A stretch of DNA of 64,000 bases from positions 58,732 through 122,731 of the forward strand of contig JAUVXR010000005.1 in the NCBI GenBank assembly GCA_030603495.1. The letters are read 5' to 3'. Origin of the DNA: a bacterium. Its GTDB lineage: Bacteria; Armatimonadota; Zipacnadia; Zipacnadales; Zipacnadaceae. The notes beneath the pieces are model-generated. The model was given only the letters and a program-made list of their open reading frames with translations. It had not been told where the DNA came from and did not search any database. The translations under genes and the position numbers were made by a program. Positions 18,016 through 26,971 of the stretch are shown piece by piece (the stretch's first letter is position 1; each line of letters begins with the position of its first letter).

Positions 18016-18996
18016 GTGTCCAATCGCATAGAAACAGCCTCGGCTGTACGCAAAAAGGCAGGTAAGCCCGCGCGGCGACCGACAAATACGCTCAATGACT
18101 TGACTGGTAGCGAGTGGATCAAGCGGACCAAGTCCTGGTTTGTCTGTGACTCGCGGCGCTATCACCGCAACCGCCCGACCGAGCTGCACCCCGCCCGCTT
18201 CCCTGAAGAGATGGTCGCCGACTTCATCACCTTCTTCACCAAGGCCGGGCAGTGGGTGCTCGACCCATTCTGCGGCAGCGGGGCGGCGCTGGTAGCCTGT
18301 GTGGAGGAGGGCCGCCGGGCTGTAGGCATAGAGCTTGAGCCGCACTACGCCGAAGTGGCCCGCCAGCGGCTGGCCGAGCCGGAGGCCGGTAGCCATGCCC
18401 AGGTCATCACCGGTGACGCCTGTCGCCTGACGGAGCCAGAGCTGTGGCAGGACTGCAGCGCATGCTGTGGTGAGTCTACCGAACCACCGGCCCAGGCCGG
18501 TACGACAGGCGTCTCGCCTGTCGGTCGCGATTGCGCTGCGGCCCCAGAGGATAAGCTGCCCGAGTTCGATTTCATCATCACCTCGCCGCCCTACTGGAAT
18601 ATGCTGCGCACCAGCCGGGGCGGGGTCAACTCCACGCACAAGCAGCGCGCCCAGGCGGGCCTGGATACTCACTACTCCGAGAACGAACACGACCTGGGCA
18701 ATATCAAGGACTATGAGGAGTTCATCGAGGCGCTGGGCAGCGTATTCGGCCAGTGCCGCGAGCTGCTCAAGCCGGACAAGTACATGGTCGTGGTGGTGCA
18801 GAATCTGCGCGTGCCCGACGGGTACGTGGTGCCGCTGGCGTGGGACCTGGCCCGGCGCATCAGCCGCTCGTTCAGCTTCCAGGGCGAGCGCATCTGGTGC
18901 CAGGACTCCAAGCAGCTCGGCATCTGGGGCTACCCCAAGGTCTTCGTCCCCAACTACCACCACCACTACTGCCTGATATTTCGCAATGACAAGTAA
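18016..18996 (+). CDS. DNA methyltransferase (DNA_methylase N4/N6 type) with an in-frame repeat insertion
   Basis: A 326-residue AdoMet-dependent methyltransferase of the N6-adenine/N4-cytosine class. The AdoMet-binding motif LDPFCGSGAAL comes first and the catalytic TSPPYWN second. Between them lies a low-complexity stretch (about residues 152-182) encoded partly by a palindromic repeat at 18503-18523, which reads in frame as TTGVSPVG. GTG 18016 follows GAGGAGGAG by about 12 bases; the frame is open further upstream inside ftsK. No restriction endonuclease is seen nearby, so it may be an orphan methylase. Activity with the insertion is untested. Confidence 0.85.
   Translation: MSNRIETASAVRKKAGKPARRPTNTLNDLTGSEWIKRTKSWFVCDSRRYHRNRPTELHPARFPEEMVADFITFFTKAGQWVLDPFCGSGAALVACVEEGRRAVGIELEPHYAEVARQRLAEPEAGSHAQVITGDACRLTEPELWQDCSACCGESTEPPAQAGTTGVSPVGRDCAAAPEDKLPEFDFIITSPPYWNMLRTSRGGVNSTHKQRAQAGLDTHYSENEHDLGNIKDYEEFIEALGSVFGQCRELLKPDKYMVVVVQNLRVPDGYVVPLAWDLARRISRSFSFQGERIWCQDSKQLGIWGYPKVFVPNYHHHYCLIFRNDK
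18503..18523. repeat. Palindromic repeat (ACAGGCG family) inside the methyltransferase gene
   Basis: CGACAGGCG TCT CGCCTGTCG: a 9-bp perfect inverted repeat with a 3-base loop. Its reverse complement shares the 19-base core with the element at 41958-41978. It is translated in frame without a stop. Confidence 0.7.
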
Positions 18997-19033
18997 CAGA
19001 AGGGGTTGAGAAAACTCTACAGGGGGTGGTGCA

Positions 19034-19207
19034 ATGTGGAAAGTGGCGGCTATAATTGTGTTATGTATAGTCGGGCTATGCTTTGCGCTGTGGAGCCTCT
19101 ATCTTCCCCGTTCAAGAGACCTGAAGCCCTGGGGGATGGTAGCTCTGATTTTCGCCGACTTACTTTTTTGGATTATGCTTCTGATATTGTGGAGTTATTG
19201 GCCTTGA
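19034..19207 (+). CDS. Small two-helix membrane protein (57 aa)
   Basis: An ORF of 57 codons starting at ATG 19034, preceded by AGGGGGTGG at 19021-19029. It encodes two hydrophobic helices (about residues 5-24 and 35-56, Trp/Leu/Ile-rich) joined by a short basic loop with PRSRD. A longer overlapping frame (19006-19215) gives a sequence without membrane character and looks like a shadow. The good ribosome site and hydrophobicity in only this frame support it. Function unknown; it lies between the methyltransferase and rimO. Confidence 0.5.
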   Translation: MWKVAAIIVLCIVGLCFALWSLYLPRSRDLKPWGMVALIFADLLFWIMLLILWSYWP

Positions 19208-19286
19208 ATGATTGAGAAGCCACGTCTTGCCCTCATTTCGCTGCGCTGTCTCAACAATCTGGACAAGAGAGGTAGAACTGTACTGT

Positions 19287-20618
19287 ATGAAGCCGCCGGT
19301 TGCACTTGTTTCGCTGGGTTGCTCGAAGAATCTGGTTGACTCGGAGGTAATGCTCGGTTTTCTAGATGAGGCTGGTTACCCGATTGTCGAGGAGACGGCA
19401 GATGCGCAGGTCGCGATAGTCAATACCTGCGCGTTTATCGAGCCAGCGGTGGACGAAGCGATCGAGGCGCTCCTGGATGTCTCCGAGTTGAAGAAAGAAG
19501 GGAAGCTACAAGCGCTGATCTGCGCGGGCTGTCTGCCCCAGCGCTACTCCGACGATTTGCTGCAGCAACTGCCCGAGGTGGATGTGTTTCTGCCGCCTGG
19601 AGCAGTGGATCAGGTGGTGGCGGCGGTGCAACTGGCGCTCAGCGGTCAACGGGAGATCATCAAAGCTCCGCTGGCGTACCTCTACGACGCAGAAACGCCG
19701 CGCTGGCGCTCTTCCCCACAGTGGTCGGCCTACTTGAAGATCGCCGAGGGCTGCGACAATCGCTGCGCCTTCTGCACCGTACCGTCGCTACGCGGGCGCT
19801 ACCGCAGCCGGGCAATGAGCGACATTCGCACTGAGTTCGGCGCGTTGATCGCGGATGGCGTGCGGGAAGTAATCCTGGTCGCGCAGGATACGACCAACTA
19901 CGGCGCTGACATGGACCCGCCCACGTCGCTGGCAACGCTCCTGGAAAACTTGAGCGCGAGCGAGTACGACGGCTGGATTCGCGTGATGTATATGTATCCG
20001 AGCCGCGTGACCGAACAGCTTGTTGAGACGATCGCGCAGTCCGAGGTGGTCGTGCCGTACTTTGACATACCCTTTCAACACGCCTCGGCGGAGGTGCTCA
20101 AACGGATAGGCCGGTCGGGCGATGGGCAACTTTACCTGGACAAACTTGCACAAACCCGGCAGATGATCCCCGACGCCGCCTTCCGCACCAGCCTCATCGT
20201 AGGTTTGCCCGGCGAGACGGAGGAGGATTTCGAACTGCTGCTTGATTTCGTGCGCGCAGCGCGCTTCGACCGACTCGGCGTCTTTCCATACTGGCCGGAA
20301 CTGGAGACACGCGCAGCGCAGATGCCCGACCAGGTCCCGCCCGCAGTTGCCCGTGAACGTCAGGAGGCACTGGTAGCACTCCAGGAGCAGATATCGCTGG
20401 AGAACAACGACCGCTTTGTCGGGAAGAGGCTGCGGGTGCTGGTCGAGCGACAAGCCGAAGACGGCGTCTGGATCGGCCGCTCCTACCGCGATGCGCCGGA
20501 GATAGATGGTGAGGTTATCTTGCGCGTCACGCGCGAAGGTCCCAAGCCCGCACCCGGCGAATTTGTCTACGCCACGGTCGTGAAGGCCCAGGTGCACGAT
20601 CTCGAGGTAGAGGTATGA
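19287..20618 (+). CDS. rimO: Ribosomal protein S12 methylthiotransferase
   Basis: A 443-residue radical-AdoMet enzyme that methylthiolates an aspartate of ribosomal protein S12. The N-terminal methylthiotransferase domain begins VSLGCSKNLVDSE, the form typical of RimO rather than MiaB, with cysteines in NTCAF and CAGC for the second cluster. The radical-SAM cluster motif is EGCDNRCAFC (CxxxCxxC). A C-terminal TRAM domain follows. ATG 19287 is chosen by family alignment; GAGAGG lies about 15 bases upstream. The stop overlaps the next gene in ATGA. Confidence 0.93.
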   Translation: MKPPVALVSLGCSKNLVDSEVMLGFLDEAGYPIVEETADAQVAIVNTCAFIEPAVDEAIEALLDVSELKKEGKLQALICAGCLPQRYSDDLLQQLPEVDVFLPPGAVDQVVAAVQLALSGQREIIKAPLAYLYDAETPRWRSSPQWSAYLKIAEGCDNRCAFCTVPSLRGRYRSRAMSDIRTEFGALIADGVREVILVAQDTTNYGADMDPPTSLATLLENLSASEYDGWIRVMYMYPSRVTEQLVETIAQSEVVVPYFDIPFQHASAEVLKRIGRSGDGQLYLDKLAQTRQMIPDAAFRTSLIVGLPGETEEDFELLLDFVRAARFDRLGVFPYWPELETRAAQMPDQVPPAVARERQEALVALQEQISLENNDRFVGKRLRVLVERQAEDGVWIGRSYRDAPEIDGEVILRVTREGPKPAPGEFVYATVVKAQVHDLEVEV

Positions 20619-20926
20619 ATGCCGTCTGGATATTGCTATGTATTCTGCTGATCGCTGCACTAGTGCTACTTGTACCGTTCCTTGCCGTCCTTGGGCGAGG
20701 GCTATTGGAACTCCTGTTTGTTTTTGTGCCGGGGGCGCTGGGAGTTCTTCTTGTTCTTCTGCTGGCGATAGTATTTCTGGTTCCCGGAATCATCCTGCTG
20801 CGAGTTTCGCGCCGAATAGGGACAGGCGTCAAGCGGATACTGATTCTGACAGTTGGCTGGCTGTTGGTTTGTGGCGGTACGGTGGGCAGTGCGTGGATCG
20901 TCGCCGCGCTGTTTAGTGCAGACTGA
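20615..20926 (+). CDS. Small integral membrane protein, unknown function
   Basis: A 103-residue, very hydrophobic protein with three or four probable membrane helices (about residues 4-26, 31-62 and 74-98), rich in Leu and Val. Its ATG overlaps the rimO stop (ATGA), implying translational coupling. It has no catalytic motifs and no family I recognise. It ends 84 bases before gltX. Confidence 0.6.
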   Translation: MNAVWILLCILLIAALVLLVPFLAVLGRGLLELLFVFVPGALGVLLVLLLAIVFLVPGIILLRVSRRIGTGVKRILILTVGWLLVCGGTVGSAWIVAALFSAD

Positions 20927-21010
20927 AACGAACGCGGCTTCCGTCAGGCATCTTGCGCAACACGCACTGATTGTGGATGTTTGAAAACAGCTCCTGGAGG
21001 GGCTTGTAAT

Positions 21011-22507
21011 ATGACAGAAGATGTTCGCGTAAGATTTGCGCCGGCGCCGACCGGTTATATGCATATCGGTAACCTGCATACCGCGCTGTTTAACTGGCTG
21101 TTCGCGCGCAAGATGGGCGGGGCAATGATCCTGCGCATTGAGGATACCGATGAGCTGCGCTCGACCTCCGATGCTCTGGAGGTCATATATCAGGGATTGA
21201 AGTGGATTGGGCTGGATTGGGACGAAGGACCGGATGTGGGCGGCGAATACGGCCCCTACGTGCAGTCTGAGCGGCTCGACATCTACCACGAATACCTGGA
21301 CCAGTTGATCGGGGGCGAGCGAGCGTACGAGTGCTTCTGCACACCGGAGGAGCTCGAGGAGCGCCGCCAGGTGATGCGCGCTCGGGGGATTCCGCCCAAA
21401 TACGACGGCCGCTGCGCTGCACTGTCCGACGATGAGCGGGAAGAGCTGCGGGCAGCGGGGCGCAAGAGCTGTATCCGCTTCCGCGTCGAGGAGGGCGGGA
21501 CGACGCTTATCCGCGATATCATCCAGGGCGAGGTTACCTACGACAACGCGCTGATTGGCGACCCGGTTATCGTTAAGACCTCGGGATTCCCGACGTATCA
21601 TTTCGCGTGTGTGGTGGATGACCATCTGATGAGAATCACGCACGTCATCCGGGCGGTCGAGCACCTGCCCAATACGCAGATACACATGCAGCTCCAGGCA
21701 GCGCTGGGGTTCGAGCCACCTGCCTATGCGCATCTGCCGCTGATCCTGGGGGAGGACCGCACCAAGCTCAGCAAGCGCCACGGGGCAGTGGCGGTCACCG
21801 ACTACGAGCAGCAGGGCTTTCTGCCCGAGGCGATGTTTAACTTCCTGGTGCTGCTGGGCTGGTCGCCGGGCGATGAGCGCGAAGTAATGAGCCGCGAGGA
21901 GATACTGTCGAGCTTCAGCCTGGAAGCCTGCGACAGCTCCCCGTCGGTCTTTGACGTCCAGAAGGCGGAGTGGATGAACGGCGAATATATGAAGCTGATG
22001 GCCCCGGAAGTCATCGCCGAACGGCTGCTGCCGCTGCTCCAGGAGGCCCGGCTGATGGAGGATAGTCCTTCGGCCGAGCGCTGGGAATGGCTCGTCCAGG
22101 TAGTGGATCTGATGAGAGAGCGGACCCGACTGCTGACTACCTTCGTGAGCTGGGGCCAGTACTTCTTTACTGACGACTATGAATATGAGAATCGGGCCCG
22201 CAAAAAGTGGCTGAGCCGCGAAGAGATTCCGGAGAGACTAGAGCTGCTGGCCGACCGCCTGCAACTTTTGGCGACCTGGGACCATCAAAGTATAGAAACA
22301 GCAGTCCGTGGGCTAGCGGAGGAATCAGGGGTATCGGCGGCGAAGGTTATTCATCCGTGCCGTGCGGCAATAACGGGGACAACCATCGGCCCGAGTCTGT
22401 TTCACCTGATGGAATTGCTCGACCAGGAGGACGCAATAGGTCGCCTGCGCGGCACTGCCGAGCTGGCGCGGGCAGGCAAACTGGCAGCGGAGCCGGAGGA
22501 TGAGTAA
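21011..22507 (+). CDS. gltX: Glutamyl-tRNA synthetase
   Basis: A 498-residue class I synthetase that charges tRNA(Glu), and in organisms lacking GlnRS also tRNA(Gln). Signatures: RFAPAPTGYMHIGNLHTA (HIGH motif as HIGN), ILRIEDTD and the KMSKS-type loop RTKLSKRHG, followed by an all-helical anticodon-binding domain. GGAGGGG lies eight bases before ATG 21011. No tRNA or glutamine amidotransferase gene is seen near it. Confidence 0.97.
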   Translation: MTEDVRVRFAPAPTGYMHIGNLHTALFNWLFARKMGGAMILRIEDTDELRSTSDALEVIYQGLKWIGLDWDEGPDVGGEYGPYVQSERLDIYHEYLDQLIGGERAYECFCTPEELEERRQVMRARGIPPKYDGRCAALSDDEREELRAAGRKSCIRFRVEEGGTTLIRDIIQGEVTYDNALIGDPVIVKTSGFPTYHFACVVDDHLMRITHVIRAVEHLPNTQIHMQLQAALGFEPPAYAHLPLILGEDRTKLSKRHGAVAVTDYEQQGFLPEAMFNFLVLLGWSPGDEREVMSREEILSSFSLEACDSSPSVFDVQKAEWMNGEYMKLMAPEVIAERLLPLLQEARLMEDSPSAERWEWLVQVVDLMRERTRLLTTFVSWGQYFFTDDYEYENRARKKWLSREEIPERLELLADRLQLLATWDHQSIETAVRGLAEESGVSAAKVIHPCRAAITGTTIGPSLFHLMELLDQEDAIGRLRGTAELARAGKLAAEPEDE

Positions 22508-22594
22508 TGCGGGGCAAAGGCCGGGCCTAGTCAGGCAAATTGACGCACAGCAGTGCCCAGTCGTACCGAAGCCAACTCCAGGAGGATAATACAG

Positions 22595-23632
22595 ATGCCA
22601 AGAGCACGAACAGTCACTCTGATCGCCGCAACGCTCACCATTGTCTTCGGCGTACTTGGACCCCTGGCTGCCCAGGAGACCGACACCATCTACATCGCCA
22701 ACAGCGTAGTAGCCAGAATCCGGACGGCGGGAACGTACAGCACCATCTACGCGCGCTCGGGGGCCATTGACCAGGCCATTGCCGAGGTTATCTCTACCCA
22801 GGATACCCAGCATCCGCAGGTAAGAGTAGCCATGAAGGACGGAAGGTGGTCGGTGTACTGCGGGGACGTCAGGATCATTTCCGTCTACCCGGAGGAGGCT
22901 CAGGCCAACAATATACCAGCAAAGACACTGGCCCAAATGTGGGCGAAGAGTATCAAGACTCAACTTCCGCTGGCCACACCGAAATCAAGGATGGGCCCCG
23001 GCGATGTCCTGCCACCGGTGCCCACATACCAGCTGCCGGCCGCGCCGACGGTACAACCCGCAGAGGCTCCTAAGAGCACAATATCGCGTAGCGCAGCACT
23101 GCTGTTGACTATTGACGGCTTCAACGTCGTGCGCAGCATGTCAGAGGAAGACTACCTGGACAAGCGCGAAAACATTGCCCGCCAACTCCTGAAAAACCTC
23201 CAGCCTTTTATGGGTCTGGAAGATTTCGGGAAGCCACAGCCGACTGTCTCCGCGACAGTAACCACGGGTCGGGAGACGGTCGGGCCGCCGATGCCGCCCG
23301 CCGTGGAGAAACCCGAAACCAGGCCTGACGCCGAGGGAGTCAGCGACGAGGGGAGCGCCGCGGTGACGCCCGCGGATACCACGGGAATTCCGCCCGGTCG
23401 CGAGGACGATCCAGCGTATGCCAGGGTACCGCAGAAGGAGCGCATCAAGGCCAAGTTTGCCCAGGTACAGGAGCCGTACCTAAGTCTGGCGGCTGCTGAT
23501 CCTGGGGCTGCCGAGCCGATCAGTAAGTTGCTAAAGACGGCACGAGCGGCTCACGCTGCCGAGAAGTTCAACGAATGTGAAAGTCTGCTGGACCACGTCC
23601 TGGGATTGCTCGGAGTATCAACCGGCCGGTAG
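22595..23632 (+). CDS. Secreted protein of unknown function
   Basis: A 345-residue protein with an N-terminal signal peptide ending about residue 27 (PLAAQE). It starts at ATG 22595, nine bases after AGGAGG. Residues 30-115 have the pattern IYIANSVVARIRTAG with a following ARSGAIDQAIAEVI. This resembles the periplasmic N-terminal region seen ahead of some MscS-type channels and signalling proteins, but that match is from memory and weak. A Pro/Ala-rich linker (about 120-155), a hydrophobic middle segment and a C-terminal helical part follow. It is the first of two exported proteins in a row. Confidence 0.6.
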   Translation: MPRARTVTLIAATLTIVFGVLGPLAAQETDTIYIANSVVARIRTAGTYSTIYARSGAIDQAIAEVISTQDTQHPQVRVAMKDGRWSVYCGDVRIISVYPEEAQANNIPAKTLAQMWAKSIKTQLPLATPKSRMGPGDVLPPVPTYQLPAAPTVQPAEAPKSTISRSAALLLTIDGFNVVRSMSEEDYLDKRENIARQLLKNLQPFMGLEDFGKPQPTVSATVTTGRETVGPPMPPAVEKPETRPDAEGVSDEGSAAVTPADTTGIPPGREDDPAYARVPQKERIKAKFAQVQEPYLSLAAADPGAAEPISKLLKTARAAHAAEKFNECESLLDHVLGLLGVSTGR

Positions 23633-23765
23633 TACGCCCCGGCAATAGCAATCATCACCGGCTGCCCAGCCGAGGCTCGCACCATTAGCTCGAAAAAGCG
23701 CTCCAAGGCGCGGCCTTTGGTGGCCTACATGCGTTCTACTGGTGCCCTCTTCACTACCTGCCACT

Positions 23766-23776
23766 CCCCCCCCCCC
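23766..23776 (+). repeat. Homopolymeric C11 tract upstream of the outer-membrane protein
   Basis: Eleven consecutive C bases, 135 bases before the ATG of the beta-barrel gene and inside its extended open frame. Tracts this long are prone to slippage and in other bacteria switch surface genes on and off. No clear promoter hexamers flank it. The rest of the 23633-23911 gap holds nothing else I can identify. Confidence 0.7.
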
Positions 23777-23911
23777 GCAGAACCCAGTAGCTTTGCCGAG
23801 ACATGTTCGGCACCATTATTGCCGCCTTGTACTCCGACCAGATCCAAGAGGAAATACACAGCACATTGTAAATCATTACACAGACGCATAGGGATAGCAC
23901 GGGGCGTACTG

Positions 23912-25393
23912 ATGAGGCTCCTCCACATCTGCGCCGCAATTGCCTGCGCCGCCTTATTGGGCGATACCTGGCACACACCGGCCGCCGCCGGGGTAGCGGA
24001 GCTGCTGTTCGATAGCCGGCCGGAGTCACTGGTCAAGGGCGGAGCTAGTGTGCCCGGGCCGATCCAGGCCCAGGCCGAGGTGCGCTATCCCGCCAGTTTG
24101 CCGGAGGCCGGACGAGGTCTGTTGCGGGCGACGACGGTCAGCGACCACCTACTCGAATGGCGGCGCTACGGTCGCCGCATCGGTGGCAGCAAGGGCTCAG
24201 CCAGGACGCGGGAGCTAATTCTTCCGCTGGATTACTGCCGCGATCAGCCCCGCTGGTACCTGGGCCTGGAGAACAGCGATTTCGACAGCTTCACCGACTA
24301 CGACCGCATCCGCCCGGGTAAGCAGGACGCCTTTATCATGGACGCACAGAGCAATCTGCGTAATGTGGGGCTGACGTACCAGCCGTCTTCCTCGCTTCGC
24401 CTGGCCATCGGACAACGCAAGCAGCTCTACGACTTCACCGGCACGGCGTGGCGTTGGCGCAAGCAGCCCCAGCCGCCCTCACCGATGAAGGAGTTTCCCT
24501 ATGCGCTGGGCCTGGATACGCGCAGCCGGATATTCGCGCTCGAGCATCGGCGCGGCGACCGGCTATGGGGCCTACAGTACACCGACATTGACTTCGACAG
24601 CGCCCTCAGCGTCAACTCAAAAGGCACCGACTACTGGATTATCAGCCCGGGGGCCGGCGCCAGCTGGGAAATCTACTACCGTCAGGGTAACCCCGACGAG
24701 TGCCTGTTCATGAGTGGCCGGCGGACCAAGTTGCGCGCCGCCGGACCAACTTTGACCGGACGAATGCTGCGGGGCGAACACACCTTCGACTTCGCAGGCA
24801 CTCGCATCCAGGCGGGCCGCCGATGCTTCAGCGACAGTTTCGAGAGCCAGGTAATCTTCGAATATGCCAGCAATCGTATGAGCCTGGACGGTTTCATTGA
24901 CAGTGACGTGTTGCCTTTTCCACTGGGTGAGCGCCAGGGCCTGGAAGCCTGGGGTAAGATGCACACCGTAGGCCTGCGCTACGGCGGCGGGGACCAAGTC
25001 TCCACGCGGCTGCGGCTGCTGTGGGGGCTGAGCCTGCTGCGCAGCCACGCCGAACTGCACTACGTCTTCAAGCAGCGCAGTGATCCCTTCGGGCCGATGG
25101 AGTACCCCCACGTGGGCTTCCTGAATTTCGATGCCATTAGCGGCAACATCGCGCTGGGCCTGCGCTACAGCGATGCCGAGACCTGGCGCATCACCGGCGT
25201 GGCCAGTCTCCAGTTTGGAGCAGCTGACTCCCAGACCGAGAGCTGGGAGGGCAGCCGCCAGCTGCCGCCACGGGTAGTCTCCGCCCCCTCGCCGAGCACA
25301 CGCTCCCCTGAGCCGGCCGCGCAGCCGAGCAGCTCCAGTGCTAAACTCCAGCCCAGCTACATCCTCGGACTGAGCATCGAACGGCGGTTCTGA
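23912..25393 (+). CDS. Probable outer-membrane beta-barrel protein
   Basis: A 493-residue protein from ATG 23912 with a signal peptide (LLHICAAIACAALLG, cleavage near AAAGVAE). The body alternates polar and hydrophobic/aromatic residues in many short strands separated by charged turns. The last residues, SYILGLSIERRF, form a beta strand ending in Phe, the C-terminal signal of many outer-membrane barrels. A Pro/Ser/Ala linker (about 445-475) precedes the last strand. The frame is open upstream to 23717 and includes the C11 tract, so a longer, phase-variable form is possible. I do not recognise the specific family. Confidence 0.65.
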   Translation: MRLLHICAAIACAALLGDTWHTPAAAGVAELLFDSRPESLVKGGASVPGPIQAQAEVRYPASLPEAGRGLLRATTVSDHLLEWRRYGRRIGGSKGSARTRELILPLDYCRDQPRWYLGLENSDFDSFTDYDRIRPGKQDAFIMDAQSNLRNVGLTYQPSSSLRLAIGQRKQLYDFTGTAWRWRKQPQPPSPMKEFPYALGLDTRSRIFALEHRRGDRLWGLQYTDIDFDSALSVNSKGTDYWIISPGAGASWEIYYRQGNPDECLFMSGRRTKLRAAGPTLTGRMLRGEHTFDFAGTRIQAGRRCFSDSFESQVIFEYASNRMSLDGFIDSDVLPFPLGERQGLEAWGKMHTVGLRYGGGDQVSTRLRLLWGLSLLRSHAELHYVFKQRSDPFGPMEYPHVGFLNFDAISGNIALGLRYSDAETWRITGVASLQFGAADSQTESWEGSRQLPPRVVSAPSPSTRSPEPAAQPSSSSAKLQPSYILGLSIERRF

Positions 25394-25502
25394 ACCGCTT
25401 CAGCGCCAGGTTGAATTGTGCGCCAGCAGTGGTATAACACTCTCCGATTGGCCAGACAAGGGCCGCTAGAGTACGCGAACTACGACTGGGAGGTCACCCC
25501 GC

Positions 25503-26276
25503 ATGAGACCAGTTGCGCTAATAACAGGTGCATCAAGCGGCATCGGCCGGGGAATCGCGGTAGGGCTGGCACAGGCGAGGCATGATATCGTCATCAATTT
25601 TGTCCCTCCGACCGAGCCCGCCGAGGAGACACGCTCCGAGGTAGAAGCCGCCGGGGCAACGGCCCTGCTGGTAGAAGCAGATGTTGCCTCACCTGAAGAC
25701 CGAGAACGGCTCCTGCAAAGCACGCTGGACCGTTTTGGCCGACTTGATTTTCTGGTAAGCAACGCGGGCATATTCGTCAAGACCCGAGGAGATATGCTGG
25801 CCGCCGATGATGAAGCGGATTTCGATCGGGTGATGGGCGTCAACGTCAGGGGCCTCTATTTCCTGGCTTTGGCCGCCGCCAACGCTATGATTGATCTGCG
25901 TAAGCGCGGAGTTGTCCCTACGCCCCGGATCGTCTTCGTGAGCTCGATTTCCGCATGGTCGGTCAGCCCCGGCCGGGCGCCATATTGCATATCCAAGGCC
26001 GCCCTGCATATGATCGCCCAGTGCTTCGCGGTGCGCCTGGCTTCGGAGGGAATCCCCGTATTCGAGATCGCCCCCGGTATCATTGACACCCCCATGGTCG
26101 CACCGGTACGGGACAAATACGTCCAGCGTATTGCCGACGGCCTGGTGCCGCAGGGCCGGTTGGGAACGCCGGAGGATGTTACCAAGGCCGTCGTAGCCAT
26201 CAGTCGGGGCGAACTGGACTTCTCAACCGGCCAGGTCATTTATGTGGACGGTGGATTGAGTATGCCTCAGTTATGA
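25503..26276 (+). CDS. Short-chain dehydrogenase/reductase (FabG-like)
   Basis: A 257-residue classical SDR with a Rossmann fold. Visible are the dinucleotide motif TGASSGIGRG, VSNAG, the catalytic Ser in FVSSIS, the YxxxK pair in APYCISKAAL, and the C-terminal GQVIYVDGG. These are the features of NAD(P)-dependent 3-oxoacyl-ACP reductase-like enzymes, but the substrate cannot be fixed because many sugar and alcohol dehydrogenases share them. TGGGAGG precedes ATG 25503. No fatty acid synthesis genes flank it, so a fabG name is not assigned. Confidence 0.85.
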   Translation: MRPVALITGASSGIGRGIAVGLAQARHDIVINFVPPTEPAEETRSEVEAAGATALLVEADVASPEDRERLLQSTLDRFGRLDFLVSNAGIFVKTRGDMLAADDEADFDRVMGVNVRGLYFLALAAANAMIDLRKRGVVPTPRIVFVSSISAWSVSPGRAPYCISKAALHMIAQCFAVRLASEGIPVFEIAPGIIDTPMVAPVRDKYVQRIADGLVPQGRLGTPEDVTKAVVAISRGELDFSTGQVIYVDGGLSMPQL

Positions 26277-26285
26277 GCAGAACCT

Positions 26286-26543
26286 ATGATGGCGGGGGCA
26301 CAGACGCTGGCCCTCAACGGTGGCTATGAGTCGTGTGGGACGATCCACAAGGTCCCTGATGAGTACGTCACCCGGGAGCCGCGGGGTGATAGTGTGTTTA
26401 CGGCCATCAACGGCATTGACGAGACCATCCAGCAGTGCCAGCGCGCGGGCAAGCTCTATAGCGATGTCGGGGTGCCGCAGGCGCATCCCACCGATTGGTT
26501 TAACCTGAGCGACTACCACCACTTTGCAACGGACCTGAGCTGA
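26286..26543 (+). CDS. Unrecognised short ORF, perhaps a gene fragment
   Basis: An 85-residue ORF starting nine bases after the SDR stop, with no good ribosome site. The sequence is globular and polar, with aromatic residues near the end (HPTDWFNLSDYHH), no membrane segment and no motif I recognise. It reads like the C-terminal end of a larger enzyme, which would make it another remnant in a window that has several. It could also be a non-coding open frame. Confidence 0.3.
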   Translation: MMAGAQTLALNGGYESCGTIHKVPDEYVTREPRGDSVFTAINGIDETIQQCQRAGKLYSDVGVPQAHPTDWFNLSDYHHFATDLS

Positions 26544-26561
26544 ACAGCCAGGGGCAAGCAT

Positions 26562-26891
26562 TTAGCCGATATTGGCCAGGTTGACGGCGACCGCCAGGTG
26601 TGACATCAGGACGACACTCGAGACCAGCGCCGCGAGGCCCTCAATGACCAGTAGAGCCAAGCGCATGCGCATCCCCACGGATACGGCCATTAGACCGACG
26701 AGTATGCCGATGATCGGGGGTACGAGCACGAGCCAAACGCCTTGCGGAATGACGTGGGACTGATCCCCAGCCCATCCTTCGAAGTACTGCACACTGAACG
26801 ATAGCCAGCCGTAGCTCAGCGCCCAACTGAGCCCCGCCCAAGCGGCGACTACATGTCCCACTACTCCCATTTTGCGCCTGTCGAGCTTCAT
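26562..26891 (-). CDS. Small membrane protein, former partner of a winged-helix regulator
   Basis: A 109-residue protein with three hydrophobic segments (about residues 8-30, 46-70 and 76-100), starting at ATG 26891; the frame is open further upstream. About 80 bases upstream on the same strand lies the remnant of a winged-helix regulator (26972-27070). Regulator plus small membrane protein pairs of this kind are common, so it may be the surviving half of such a unit. Function unknown. Confidence 0.5.
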   Translation of the reverse strand: MKLDRRKMGVVGHVVAAWAGLSWALSYGWLSFSVQYFEGWAGDQSHVIPQGVWLVLVPPIIGILVGLMAVSVGMRMRLALLVIEGLAALVSSVVLMSHLAVAVNLANIG

Positions 26892-26971
26892 ACCACTTGC
26901 GCTCACTTCCGGGCATTCTGAGGGACTCAGGAGATTCGTTAGAGAATACATGCAGCGTGAGATTCTGTCAA

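Noticed and set aside
17953..18966. Minus-strand ORF of 337 codons across ftsK end and the methyltransferase
   Set aside because: Antisense to a gene with clear methyltransferase motifs; the translated sequence has no family features.
20702..21781. Minus-strand ORF of 359 codons
   Set aside because: Antisense to a small membrane protein and the start of gltX; its low-complexity, basic N-terminus is typical of a shadow frame.
25384..25398. GCGGTTC/GAACCGC palindrome at the end of the barrel gene
   Set aside because: The loop would be one base and no T-run follows, so it cannot be supported as a terminator.
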